Shown in pieces: positions 24,082-29,904 of a stretch of 37,532 nucleotides of DNA. The notes beneath the pieces are model-generated. The model did not search any database and was not told where the DNA came from. It worked only from the letters and a program-made list of their open reading frames with translations. Positions within the stretch are counted from its first letter, which is position 1; every line of letters begins with the position of its first letter. The position numbers and the translations under genes are program-made. Source of the stretch: a virus; IMG/VR virus record IMGVR_UViG_3300030389_001063, positions 1 through 37,532 of that record; one strand, written 5' to 3'.

Positions 24082-24799
24082 TGAAAAAGTAAAAGACCTA
24101 TACTCAGCCCCCTACTTACTAAAGAATACTATGTTAGGTATAAAAAGTGATTGGATGCTTAATAAAACTACATGGGAGTTAGTTAAAAGTAGTATGAAAG
24201 AAATAAAAGAGTTTGAGGTTAATGACGGCAAGTACGACCTTGAAACTGAACTTACTAACTACCCTAAGCAATTAGTCAACGACGTGTACAGCGTACCGTT
24301 ATTCACGCAAGAGTTCTGCGACATGTTAATAGATGAAATAAAAAACATTAATGACGCTTATAACTTAGAGTTTGAACCTAATGATACTGAAGACTATTAC
24401 CGACAGATACCTGAAATAACTCTAGCTGATAATGTACCCGTACTACATGATGTGATGTGGTCGGTAGTACAGAACGTTTTGAACCCTATATTTTTCGCTG
24501 TGTGGCAACGTTATTCAGTACGTCCAGGCAGCATACAGATAGCTAACTACAACCCTAAAGAAAAGGTTGAGGGAGCTTGGCACCATGACCAGTCTGCAGA
24601 TATCTCGGTGGTGGTGCCTCTTAATACTGGTGGATATGAGGGTGGGGGTACTGACTTCTTTAACCGTGGAACAGTTGACCCTTTACCTAACGGTCATGCT
24701 TTATTTTTCCCTAGCTTTACTCACATGCACAGGGGTAAGGCAGTACTGTCCGGTGACCGCTACCTGCTGGTATTTTGGTTATTAGGAAATTACGACTAG
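24065..24799 (+). CDS. 2OG-Fe(II) oxygenase, prolyl-4-hydroxylase-like
   Basis: A 244-residue protein. The iron site is WHHDQSADIS (H173, D175) with the distal H222 in MHRGKAVLSGDR, and R232 should bind 2-oxoglutarate. GGYEGGGTDFF and LPNGHALFFPSFTH between them are typical of prolyl-4-hydroxylase superfamily folds. The substrate may be a protein, a nucleotide or a modified base; sequence does not say. The start is GTG at 24065, 3 bases after AAGGAG; the next in-frame ATG would remove 22 residues. It overlaps terS by 17 bp, an odd pairing since packaging and oxygenation are unrelated functions. Confidence 0.88.
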   Translation: MKVLTDEKVKDLYSAPYLLKNTMLGIKSDWMLNKTTWELVKSSMKEIKEFEVNDGKYDLETELTNYPKQLVNDVYSVPLFTQEFCDMLIDEIKNINDAYNLEFEPNDTEDYYRQIPEITLADNVPVLHDVMWSVVQNVLNPIFFAVWQRYSVRPGSIQIANYNPKEKVEGAWHHDQSADISVVVPLNTGGYEGGGTDFFNRGTVDPLPNGHALFFPSFTHMHRGKAVLSGDRYLLVFWLLGNYD

Positions 24800-24801
24800 G
24801 C

Positions 24802-24830
24802 TTTACATTTACTACCATCTTTATTTTAAT
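24802..24830 (+). promoter_or_regulatory. Sigma70-like promoter after the oxygenase gene
   Basis: TTTACA (24802-24807), 17-base gap, TTTAAT (24825-24830). The start point would be near 24837, with about 90 bases of leader before the small reading frame at 24928. The leader has GGTTGATCAGCC (near-palindromic) and imperfect pairing between AGCTACCT and GGGTAGGCT. Confidence 0.6.
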
Positions 24831-24927
24831 ATAACTAGGTTATAAGCTACCTACAAAGCAGGCGGTTGATCAGCCAAATAAGGGTAGGCTAAGATAATAG
24901 TTAAAATACGATGCGTGGCGAGACTAT

Positions 24928-25083
24928 ATGACTTATAACTTAGGTGGTTACTGTTGGGTAGACATGTCAAAGAGTATGCAAACTAGCGACCTTACTCCCG
25001 TGACCACCGCCTTTAATATGTTTACAGAGGCAGAAATATACGAAAGTGTGAGTAGTCTGAAAGGGATAGTAATATCTGATTAG
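24928..25083 (+). CDS. Possible 51-residue hypothetical protein
   Basis: Open frame ATG to TAG with MTYNLGGYCWVDMSKSM at the start and FTEAEIYESVSSLKGIVISD at the end. It lies in an otherwise gene-free 385-bp gap and is downstream of a TTTACA promoter. There is no good ribosome site (only GCGAGA), and no family match. It could be a chance frame in a leader RNA. Confidence 0.4.
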   Translation: MTYNLGGYCWVDMSKSMQTSDLTPVTTAFNMFTEAEIYESVSSLKGIVISD

Positions 25084-25184
25084 TGCAAAGGTTATAAACT
25101 TTGTTAATGAGTAGCTCTCAAACTATGTGGCTACCTGTCTCTGTAAGCATATCAATTATTAACAATATTAGGTAATATAATAAC

Positions 25185-25496
25185 ATGGCTTTATCACTCA
25201 TATTTAATAACGGTAAAAGACTAAAAAAACCTATTACCAAAGAAAAGACAAAGACATGGTACGTCCCGTACACAACTATCAACGTCGAGATGCACAAGAT
25301 AGAAGCAGATACCTATGAAGAAGCAATCAAAAAAGCTAACTTGCGTAATCGTAAAGGTAAGGTAAGAACTTATACCCTACAAGAAACACACTCAACAGAC
25401 GCTTTTTTACGCCCAGACATAGAGAACCCTAATACCTTGTTCGACCGCTTTATTCACTGCTTTAATATTCATATAGAAGATTTTGATAAAAGGTAG
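25185..25496 (+). CDS. Hypothetical phage protein (103 residues)
   Basis: Not recognised. A basic N-terminus (NNGKRLKKPITKEKTKTW), then a segment ADTYEEAIKKANLRNRKGKV that looks like a YEEA-type helix, and an acidic aromatic C-terminus. No clear ribosome site; TATAAT at 25176-25181 is too close to the start to be a useful -10. The 25084-25184 stretch upstream shows no gene. Confidence 0.6.
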   Translation: MALSLIFNNGKRLKKPITKEKTKTWYVPYTTINVEMHKIEADTYEEAIKKANLRNRKGKVRTYTLQETHSTDAFLRPDIENPNTLFDRFIHCFNIHIEDFDKR

Positions 25497-25556
25497 TGAT
25501 CAACCTTAATCTTATATATACTTTACCTATACTTTAAATAATATAGGAGGAAAAGT

Positions 25557-25769
25557 ATGGAAGATGATATTAATAAAGCGATAGCCACCCTTGAAAATGC
25601 GGTGCAATTTTATATTAATAATAACGACGACGCCCTAGAGTGTAGTTCACTTTACGGGAGTTTTACTATGGTCAAGTTAGCGTTAGAGCAGTTTAGTTTA
25701 CTCGGTAAATTAAAGACTGACGCTTACGGCGTGCCGACTGGCGTTGAGGCTAAGCGTAATGCTGTGTAG
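25557..25769 (+). CDS. Hypothetical small phage protein (70 residues)
   Basis: Not recognised; an acidic helical protein (DDINKAIATLENAVQFYINN) with a strong AGGAGG site 7 bases before the ATG. The preceding 60 bases contain TATACT (25528-25533), but no convincing -35 partner. It overlaps the zinc-finger gene by 11 bp. Confidence 0.7.
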   Translation: MEDDINKAIATLENAVQFYINNNDDALECSSLYGSFTMVKLALEQFSLLGKLKTDAYGVPTGVEAKRNAV

Positions 25770-25950
25770 CGTCTGTAGAGTTAAAGTACCCGAAGCTAGA
25801 CTTAGGCTAGGGTACTCTACTTGTTTAAGTTGTGGTGAGGTAGCAGCACAAAAGTTAGCTACCTTACGCAAGAAATCTATAGCCCCCGCTTATAATAAAG
25901 GGGCGTACCAATACATAACACTCAAAGATACTAAAACTATAGGGAGGTAG
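25759..25950 (+). CDS. Small zinc-ribbon protein (CxxC...CxxC)
   Basis: A 63-residue protein with MLCSVCRVKVPEARLRLG and STCLSCGEVAAQK. The two C-x2-C pairs, 15 residues apart, form a zinc ribbon of a type common in phage accessory regions (CxxC-x-PEARL...TCxxC). A TTG at 25744 is in frame, but the ATG at 25759 leaves the first CxxC at the N-terminus, as in relatives. Binding partner unknown. Confidence 0.7.
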   Translation: MLCSVCRVKVPEARLRLGYSTCLSCGEVAAQKLATLRKKSIAPAYNKGAYQYITLKDTKTIGR

Positions 25951-25952
25951 TT

Positions 25953-26138
25953 ATGAGTAAAGTTACTAAAGAACAAACATTAGCCTTATTGAGAGCTAAC
26001 AATATAGACCCAGATTTAGATTTTTTAGAAGACTTTAGTAAGTTCAGCATTAAAAAACAACACGAACTTATTAAAACTTTTAAGAAGTTCCCCGATATAA
26101 CCCCACGTTACAGGTGGATAGACAGGAGTAAAGTATGA
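25953..26138 (+). CDS. Hypothetical small basic phage protein (61 residues)
   Basis: Not recognised; helical with LLRANNIDPDLDFLEDFSKF and a basic C-terminus. AGGGAGG lies before the ATG. The stop overlaps the next start (ATGA), so it is expressed with the next gene. Confidence 0.65.
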   Translation: MSKVTKEQTLALLRANNIDPDLDFLEDFSKFSIKKQHELIKTFKKFPDITPRYRWIDRSKV

Positions 26139-26317
26139 CTGAAGATATACGTAACAGTTTTAAGATTAATAAAGACGGCGTACTAGAAAGCGTATTAGAA
26201 AATGAGGATACTGGTGAAAGAATACCAGATAACCCTACTAATAAAGATATACCTAAACACCTTAGGCATCTTAATAAAAAGACTATTAACAATCTCAAAT
26301 ATCTTTTTAGAGGTTAG
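26135..26317 (+). CDS. Hypothetical small phage protein (60 residues)
   Basis: Not recognised; hydrophilic, ending in a basic KKTINNLKYLFRG. The start is supported by CAGGAG and an ATGA overlap with the previous gene. Confidence 0.6.
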   Translation: MTEDIRNSFKINKDGVLESVLENEDTGERIPDNPTNKDIPKHLRHLNKKTINNLKYLFRG

Positions 26318-26318
26318 G

Positions 26319-26347
26319 TTTACATCAAACCTGACCGTTTATATTAT
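26319..26347 (+). promoter_or_regulatory. Sigma70-like promoter (TTTACA-N17-TATTAT)
   Basis: TTTACA (26319-26324) and TATTAT (26342-26347) with a 17-base gap. The start point would be near 26354, 26 bp before the ATG at 26380. Confidence 0.75.
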
Positions 26348-26379
26348 TTAATAGTTAGTTAATTTTATAGGAGAAAAAT

Positions 26380-26574
26380 ATGACACAAACTAATACTAAT
26401 AATAAAGAGCACGAGTATCAAGCTTATTTTGATTTACTCGACACTATGAGGCACGGCATGAATATGTTTGGTGCCCCAGCTAAGTTAAGGGAAATATTCC
26501 CTGAGATGGGTAGGCGTGAGTCTATGGATATCACCTCAGCTTGGATGGAAAAAAGGGGGGCTAATGATGAGTGA
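26380..26574 (+). CDS. Small conserved phage protein (FGAPAKLREIFPEMGRRES)
   Basis: A 64-residue protein. YFDLLDTMRHGMNMFGAPAK and LREIFPEMGRRESMDITSAW form a helical family I recognise from many marine phages (pattern LxxLRxxxxxNMFGAxxxLxxxF...ReA..il..W), without known role. TAGGAG lies before the ATG. It follows a TTTACA promoter directly. Confidence 0.75.
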   Translation: MTQTNTNNKEHEYQAYFDLLDTMRHGMNMFGAPAKLREIFPEMGRRESMDITSAWMEKRGANDE

Positions 26575-26971
26575 TAAATTACATAAGTATAATTCATACA
26601 AAGCCTTTATGGTTGACCCTTTTGACCAAAGCACTAGTATAGTTAATTTAGCCGTAGATGAGTACGGCTCTATACTGGGTAGCAGTAAAGCGGTTATTGA
26701 CTGTAACACTATTGATATTATTACTTTAAATGATAAGCATATGGCTATAGTTGATGACGAGGGTTTATATCGTAATGATACTAGATACTGTAAGTTAGCT
26801 GAGTACCCTCAACCCTTGGCGGGTAAGCTATTGATACTAGGTTATGACGAAGACGGCGAAAGCTGTAGCGTTGATAACGACTACGCTGAAGAACTTAGAA
26901 ATACTACTAGGTTTATGTCAGAAGACTTTGAAGGCGTTGAGCCTAAGTTTGAGTTTGTAAGTTGGTCATGA
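26567..26971 (+). CDS. DUF3846-like phage protein
   Basis: A 134-residue protein. IVDDEGLYRNDTRYCKLAEY and PQPLAGKLLILGYDEDGES match the DUF3846-type pattern (VDEEGL...PLAGKxLVLGxDEDG) known from phages and mobile elements; the function is unknown. A run of Gs (AAAAGGGGGG) before the ATG may act as a ribosome site. The start at 26567 is chosen; an ATG at 26564 is equally in frame. It overlaps its neighbours by 8 and 4 bp. Confidence 0.75.
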   Translation: MSDKLHKYNSYKAFMVDPFDQSTSIVNLAVDEYGSILGSSKAVIDCNTIDIITLNDKHMAIVDDEGLYRNDTRYCKLAEYPQPLAGKLLILGYDEDGESCSVDNDYAEELRNTTRFMSEDFEGVEPKFEFVSWS

Positions 26972-27297
26972 AAGACATACGTGAAGATAACTGGATCCCA
27001 ATCACTAACATAGTTGATTGGGGTTACAGCCGAGGACTATTGCCCGTTGACCCTACAGATATACAAGCTAAAAGTAGTCAAATGATTAAACTTACCGAAG
27101 AGATAGGCGAACTAGCTAACGGTATAAGTAAACAAGACCTGTGGGAAATAGCTGACGCTATAGGTGATTGTATGGTGGTGTTAATATTAATGGCACATCA
27201 ACACGGTTTGAGTGCTACCCATTGTTTAGAGGTAGCCCATAACGAAATAAAAGACCGTACAGGTACTCTTAAAGATGGTTATTATGTTAAGGACTAA
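26968..27297 (+). CDS. MazG-like nucleoside triphosphate pyrophosphohydrolase
   Basis: A 109-residue helical enzyme. MIKLTEEIGELANGI (E-E-x-x-E metal ligands) and EIADAIGDCMVVLILMAHQH (D-x-x-D ligands), then NEIKDRTG, match phage MazG/all-alpha NTP pyrophosphatases. It would hydrolyse (d)NTPs to monophosphates, or alter host ppGpp or nucleotide pools. In this phage it could clear unmodified or damaged dNTPs. ATGA overlap with the DUF3846-like gene decides the start; a TTG at 26962 is in frame. Confidence 0.9.
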   Translation: MKDIREDNWIPITNIVDWGYSRGLLPVDPTDIQAKSSQMIKLTEEIGELANGISKQDLWEIADAIGDCMVVLILMAHQHGLSATHCLEVAHNEIKDRTGTLKDGYYVKD

Positions 27298-27299
27298 GG

Positions 27300-27328
27300 T
27301 TTACATGCCTTACGACCTTACCTATTAT
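27300..27328 (+). promoter_or_regulatory. Sigma70-like promoter (TTTACA-N17-TATTAT)
   Basis: TTTACA (27300-27305), 17-base gap, TATTAT (27323-27328); TATAAT at 27326-27331 gives a 20-base gap. It directly follows the MazG stop, and the next gene starts 32 bp after the -10 element, behind AAGGAGG. Confidence 0.75.
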
Positions 27329-27362
27329 AATACTAGGTTAATTAATAATAAGGAGGAAACCT

Positions 27363-27554
27363 ATGAGAGACGAAGATTTTTACCAACGTGTTAAGAACAC
27401 TCTGCCTTGTAACATGGACGAGTGGACTGACGAACAGTTAAAGTCGCAGCTGCTAAAACTCAAGGACTTAAAGAAAGTAAATACTAAAGAAGGTGTTGAT
27501 TTTTATAAGTCTATGATATTACGAGTAGCTGAGGATAGGGGGTTACAATTATGA
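27363..27554 (+). CDS. Hypothetical small phage protein (63 residues)
   Basis: Not recognised; a charged helical protein (WTDEQLKSQLLKLKDLKKV). AAGGAGGAAACC precedes the ATG, a strong ribosome site. ATGA overlap with the next gene. Confidence 0.65.
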   Translation: MRDEDFYQRVKNTLPCNMDEWTDEQLKSQLLKLKDLKKVNTKEGVDFYKSMILRVAEDRGLQL

Positions 27555-27775
27555 AACACAACTACGAAGAAGTATTACAGTGTGACCTTTGTCCTAGGGA
27601 TATAGATATACACCGTGACCCTACGGGTAATGCTTACTGGAATCAAGGGCATAACGCCGAGCCGTTAGCTGAGGGTAGGTGTTGCGATATTTGTAACGCT
27701 ACTAAAGTTATACCAGCTAGATTAGAGGCTATACGCCGATATGAAAGAAGAGACGCTAGGCTAAATGATAAATAA
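27551..27775 (+). CDS. Zinc-knuckle phage protein (HNAEP-GRCCDICN)
   Basis: A 74-residue protein: CDLCPRDIDI, then YWNQGHNAEPLAEGRCCDIC and NATKVIPARLEAI. The C-x2-C and C-C-x2-C pairs with the HNAxP motif define a widespread phage zinc-binding family of unknown role. It has a short basic C-terminus. Coupled to the previous gene. Confidence 0.8.
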   Translation: MKHNYEEVLQCDLCPRDIDIHRDPTGNAYWNQGHNAEPLAEGRCCDICNATKVIPARLEAIRRYERRDARLNDK

Positions 27776-27851
27776 TTTAATAATACAACTAATAGGAGCA
27801 TTTTCCCTGCTCCTTTTTATCGCCGTAATATGGTGGAGGAGGATAAAATAA
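27765..27851 (+). CDS. 28-residue predicted membrane peptide
   Basis: ATG 27765 to TAA 27849-27851. One transmembrane helix (IIQLIGAFSLLLFIAVIWW) followed by RRIK. It overlaps the end of the zinc-knuckle gene by 11 bp, and its stop overlaps the next ATG (TAATG), an arrangement used by real genes here. There is only a weak AGG upstream. A terminator-like hairpin lies inside it (27794-27818), so it may instead be a spurious frame. Confidence 0.5.
   Translation: MINNLIIQLIGAFSLLLFIAVIWWRRIK
27794..27818 (+). terminator. Terminator-like hairpin inside the 28-residue frame
   Basis: AGGAGCA (27794-27800) pairs with TGCTCCT (27808-27814) around TTTTCCC, followed by five Ts. It would end transcripts from the 27300 promoter unless ribosomes or polymerase read through. 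Confidence 0.6.
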
Positions 27852-28303
27852 TGGGATTAGATTGTTATATAGTACACGGTAATGACCGTGATAAACCGTT
27901 TACGCATGAAGACGATGAGCGTATTAAAGACTTGAGTTTATGTGGAGGCTTATTTAGTGGTCACGGTAGGGACGGCTCGTTTAGAGGTAAAGTATATGAC
28001 CCCATTATACAACAGTTAAGTAAGGGTAAGCATTCATGGTACATCAAACAAGACGAGGATAACTTTATACCTAGTGACGTATTAAAAGAACAAGCTGATT
28101 TACTAGCTGAGTTAATACAAGCTAAAGTAGATTTAGCTGACGAAGAAGGTAGAGTTATAGGTGATGATGATATTATTTTCACCACCAACGATGAGTATGC
28201 TATATACGATAATGAAGAGTTTACCTATAAAGAGATAGATGATTTAATGACCCTGCTCCGTGTGGCAGCAGAGCGTAAAGCGGTCATGACGGTATGGTAT
28301 TAA
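27851..28303 (+). CDS. Hypothetical phage protein starting MGLDCYI
   Basis: A 150-residue acidic protein. The start MGLDCYIVHG and the block LCGGLFSGHGRDGSFRGKVY recall a family of unknown function seen in phages (MGLDxxI...SFRGK). No catalytic motif. The ATG at 27851 is chosen over the one at 27830 because GGAGGAGG (27835-27842) lies 8 bases upstream and the stop of the membrane peptide overlaps it. Confidence 0.7.
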   Translation: MGLDCYIVHGNDRDKPFTHEDDERIKDLSLCGGLFSGHGRDGSFRGKVYDPIIQQLSKGKHSWYIKQDEDNFIPSDVLKEQADLLAELIQAKVDLADEEGRVIGDDDIIFTTNDEYAIYDNEEFTYKEIDDLMTLLRVAAERKAVMTVWY

Positions 28304-28375
28304 AAGCTGTTTCCTATATATTGGCTGTGGAAAAAAGTTTTTCTAAAACTGTAAAAGTTTTCTATTTAGCCAATA

Positions 28376-28434
28376 AGCCAATAGCCACTGAGCGTAAAAG
28401 CTCTACTCTACTCCTTTAATCGTGGTTATTGGCT
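28376..28434 (+). repeat. 13-bp stem with nested hairpin (AGCCAATAGCCAC)
   Basis: AGCCAATAGCCAC (28376-28388) pairs with GTGGTTATTGGCT (28422-28434), 12 pairs plus one G-U. Its loop contains a second hairpin GAGC (28390-28393) / GCTC (28400-28403). Upstream copies of ATTGGCT and AGCCAATA could form alternative pairings, as in a switching RNA. Confidence 0.6.
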
Positions 28435-28610
28435 ACCCTATTACCGACCTATTGCCTATTTGAAGACAATAGTATTTAGTTGGGTAATTATTGGTACCAA
28501 CTAAAGTAAAACATGCAGCAGGTTTGGTAATTGAAATAACCGAATATCTACTCTATATATAGAGACAACTGAGAAAGCCTAGAGACAAGGACAACGGACC
28601 AAAATATATG

Positions 28611-28630
28611 GACCATTGACCATTGACCAT
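28611..28630 (+). repeat. 7-bp tandem repeat GACCATT
   Basis: Two full copies and a partial third (28611, 28618, 28625). A similar 7-bp tandem, AGCCAAT, lies at 28673-28689. Confidence 0.75.
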
Positions 28631-28765
28631 GAGACAAAGACAAAGACATCATGATCGTGATGCAAAGACAACAGCCAATAGCCAATAGCACACGGACCAT
28701 GATCCGTCGTCCGTGGTTCATCATGATCATGATCAAAATTAATTTAACTTTTTTTACAAAAACAC

Positions 28766-28794
28766 TTTACTTTTAGTTTACTTTACACTATCAT
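28766..28794 (+). promoter_or_regulatory. Sigma70-like promoter (TTTACT-N17-TATCAT)
   Basis: TTTACT (28766-28771), 17-base gap, TATCAT (28789-28794). The start point would be near 28801, upstream of the AGGAGG site and ATG at 28839. Confidence 0.6.
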
Positions 28795-28838
28795 ATACCT
28801 TGTATTAATTAATTAGGGCTATGCCCAGGAGGACTAAA

Positions 28839-29093
28839 ATGTCAAAAGCTAATACAACTAAAAAATCCGCTACTGCGGTCAAACCAGCTACTAACCCAGC
28901 TGTAACTTATGTCGATACTAGTAAAGCTAGAGTCGAGGGTGTTAACCTTAACCAGACTAGACTTAAAAAAGCTAGTAAGTGTGCCACGCTCAACGACCTA
29001 GTTACTGTGTACTCCGAGTTGTTTGGTAAAAATAACTACAGAGCGCATCTTAACTATGACATTAAGAAGGGTGCTATACAGCTACAGAGCTAA
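28839..29093 (+). CDS. Hypothetical small basic phage protein (84 residues)
   Basis: Not recognised. The N-terminus is Ala/Lys/Thr-rich and disordered (KANTTKKSATAVKPATNP); the C-terminus has ATLNDLVTVYSELFGKNNYR, a compact helix-strand block. AGGAGG (28827-28832), 6 bases upstream, decides the start at 28839 rather than 28821. It has its own promoter upstream and terminator downstream, so it is a single-gene transcript, and the 12-bp palindrome TGATCATGATCA lies on both sides. Confidence 0.75.
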   Translation: MSKANTTKKSATAVKPATNPAVTYVDTSKARVEGVNLNQTRLKKASKCATLNDLVTVYSELFGKNNYRAHLNYDIKKGAIQLQS

Positions 29094-29108
29094 TCTGTAG
29101 CGTCCTTG

Positions 29109-29139
29109 GAGGGTGGCCAGTGGACCACCCTCTTTTTTT
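29109..29139 (+). terminator. Rho-independent terminator after the 84-residue gene
   Basis: GAGGGTGG (29109-29116) pairs perfectly with CCACCCTC (29125-29132), followed by seven Ts (29133-29139). It ends 46 bp after the stop codon. Confidence 0.93.
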
Positions 29140-29544
29140 GTCCCCAGTGTTGATCATGATCACACAGTCCTTTAGGTAAAAAGTAAGTACTTACTATCGC
29201 TGAGACGCGAGCAGAGCTGTTCATCCAGGCGTCGCTGCGCGACACACAGCGTCCAGCAGAGCTGGACCACATACCATGGAGCGTGCCTACGGCACGCAGA
29301 GAGGACGCAGGTTTACTTTGCATTTACTCTTGGAAGAAGACACTCAGACCGCTGACGAGGATTTACAGTCCTTCCAGCGAGGTCGCAGCAGAGCTGCGAC
29401 ACAGACACCCCCACCCCCCTTATACGGCTAACGGTATATAGGTAGCCTATACTAACATTTTCACGCTCATTTACCGTAAAAATTAAGTTTTGAACTAAAC
29501 GTCCTATACTAAAATTTTTTGCAAAATTTTTTTATAATATTGAG
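29140..29544. other. Intergenic region with GC-rich hairpin island
   Basis: 405 bp without a convincing gene. It includes palindromes TGATCATGATCA (29151-29162) and AGTAAGTACTTACT (29182-29195), then a GC-rich part; 29191-29310 is about 62% G+C by my count. It ends in an AT-rich part with the dyad TATAGG/CCTATA (29436-29450 area) and two copies of CCTATACTAA, before the gene at 29545. Confidence 0.75.
29210..29400. repeat. Array of GC-rich hairpins sharing AGCAGAGCTG
   Basis: AGCAGAGCTG occurs three times (29210-29219, 29255-29264, 29387-29396). Two copies sit in perfect hairpins with loop CAGAG: GTCCAG/CTGGAC (29251-29267) and GTCGCAG/CTGCGAC (29382-29400). Other perfect stems are GTCGC/GCGAC (29231-29243) and GCGTGCC/GGCACGC (29281-29297). 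No T-runs follow, so they are not terminators. Confidence 0.8.
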
Positions 29545-29904
29545 ATGTCAAAACGCTTAGTAAATTATTTTGAATCAATCAAAGAAGTTTGTCCTTACTC
29601 AGCTCCATCATTTAAAAACGGTAAACTATTAGTTTTAGATTATGACCCTAAGTTAATAGAAGAGTATTATCAAGTAATAGATGACTATGATGCTATTATG
29701 TTTGAGTGTCACCCCTCGACGTCTCGCGACTCATTAATGTCCATACTAGAAGATCTATACGACGAGCGACCACGAGCCAAGTGGTTTTGGTCACACCCTA
29801 AGGACAAGCACCACAGTACACCTAAACCTAGTATAATAATGCAAAATAAAGTAAACTTGAAAAAAGCACGTAAGGAATTTTTTAGTAAACATGTCACTAG
29901 GTAA
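29545..29904 (+). CDS. Hypothetical phage protein (119 residues)
   Basis: Not recognised. An acidic N-terminal half (LDYDPKLIEEYYQVIDDYDA) and a basic, His/Trp-rich middle (RAKWFWSHPKDKHHSTPKP). Cys and His residues could bind metal, but no known motif is clear. No ribosome site is obvious after the AT-rich leader. It overlaps the large downstream gene by 14 bp, so it is probably the first gene of the late packaging operon. Confidence 0.65.
   Translation: MSKRLVNYFESIKEVCPYSAPSFKNGKLLVLDYDPKLIEEYYQVIDDYDAIMFECHPSTSRDSLMSILEDLYDERPRAKWFWSHPKDKHHSTPKPSIIMQNKVNLKKARKEFFSKHVTR

Larger units (their letters stand above)
28304..28838. other. Gene-poor, repeat- and palindrome-rich intergenic region
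   Basis: 535 bp without a convincing gene. It contains repeated AGCCAAT and ATTGGCT words in both orientations, GACCATT tandem repeats, GATC-containing palindromes (CATCATGATCGTGATG at 28647-28662, TGATCATGATCA at 28724-28735), a CACGGAC/GTCCGTG inverted repeat (28691-28697 and 28709-28715) and a promoter at 28766-28794. It may host a structured RNA, an origin or a packaging element. Confidence 0.7.

Noticed and set aside
24567-24785. Second + frame of 72 codons inside the P4H-like oxygenase
   Set aside because: Overlaps the catalytic region of a clear enzyme; no independent signal.
24831-25184. Possible tRNA or structured RNA in the gap
   Set aside because: No acceptor or T-arm pattern (GTTC-A/G type) could be placed; only weak pairings. 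The small frame at 24928 is listed with low confidence instead.
28548-28736. Minus-strand 62-codon hydrophobic frame
   Set aside because: It is a product of the GATC/CCAT repeats; Met/Ile-rich text without a ribosome site.
29090-29323. Minus-strand 77-codon frame in the GC-rich island
   Set aside because: It runs through the terminator and hairpins; long open frames are expected in GC-rich DNA.
29436-29450. Short dyad TATAGG/CCTATA as a terminator
   Set aside because: The stem is only 6 AT-rich pairs and no T-run follows.
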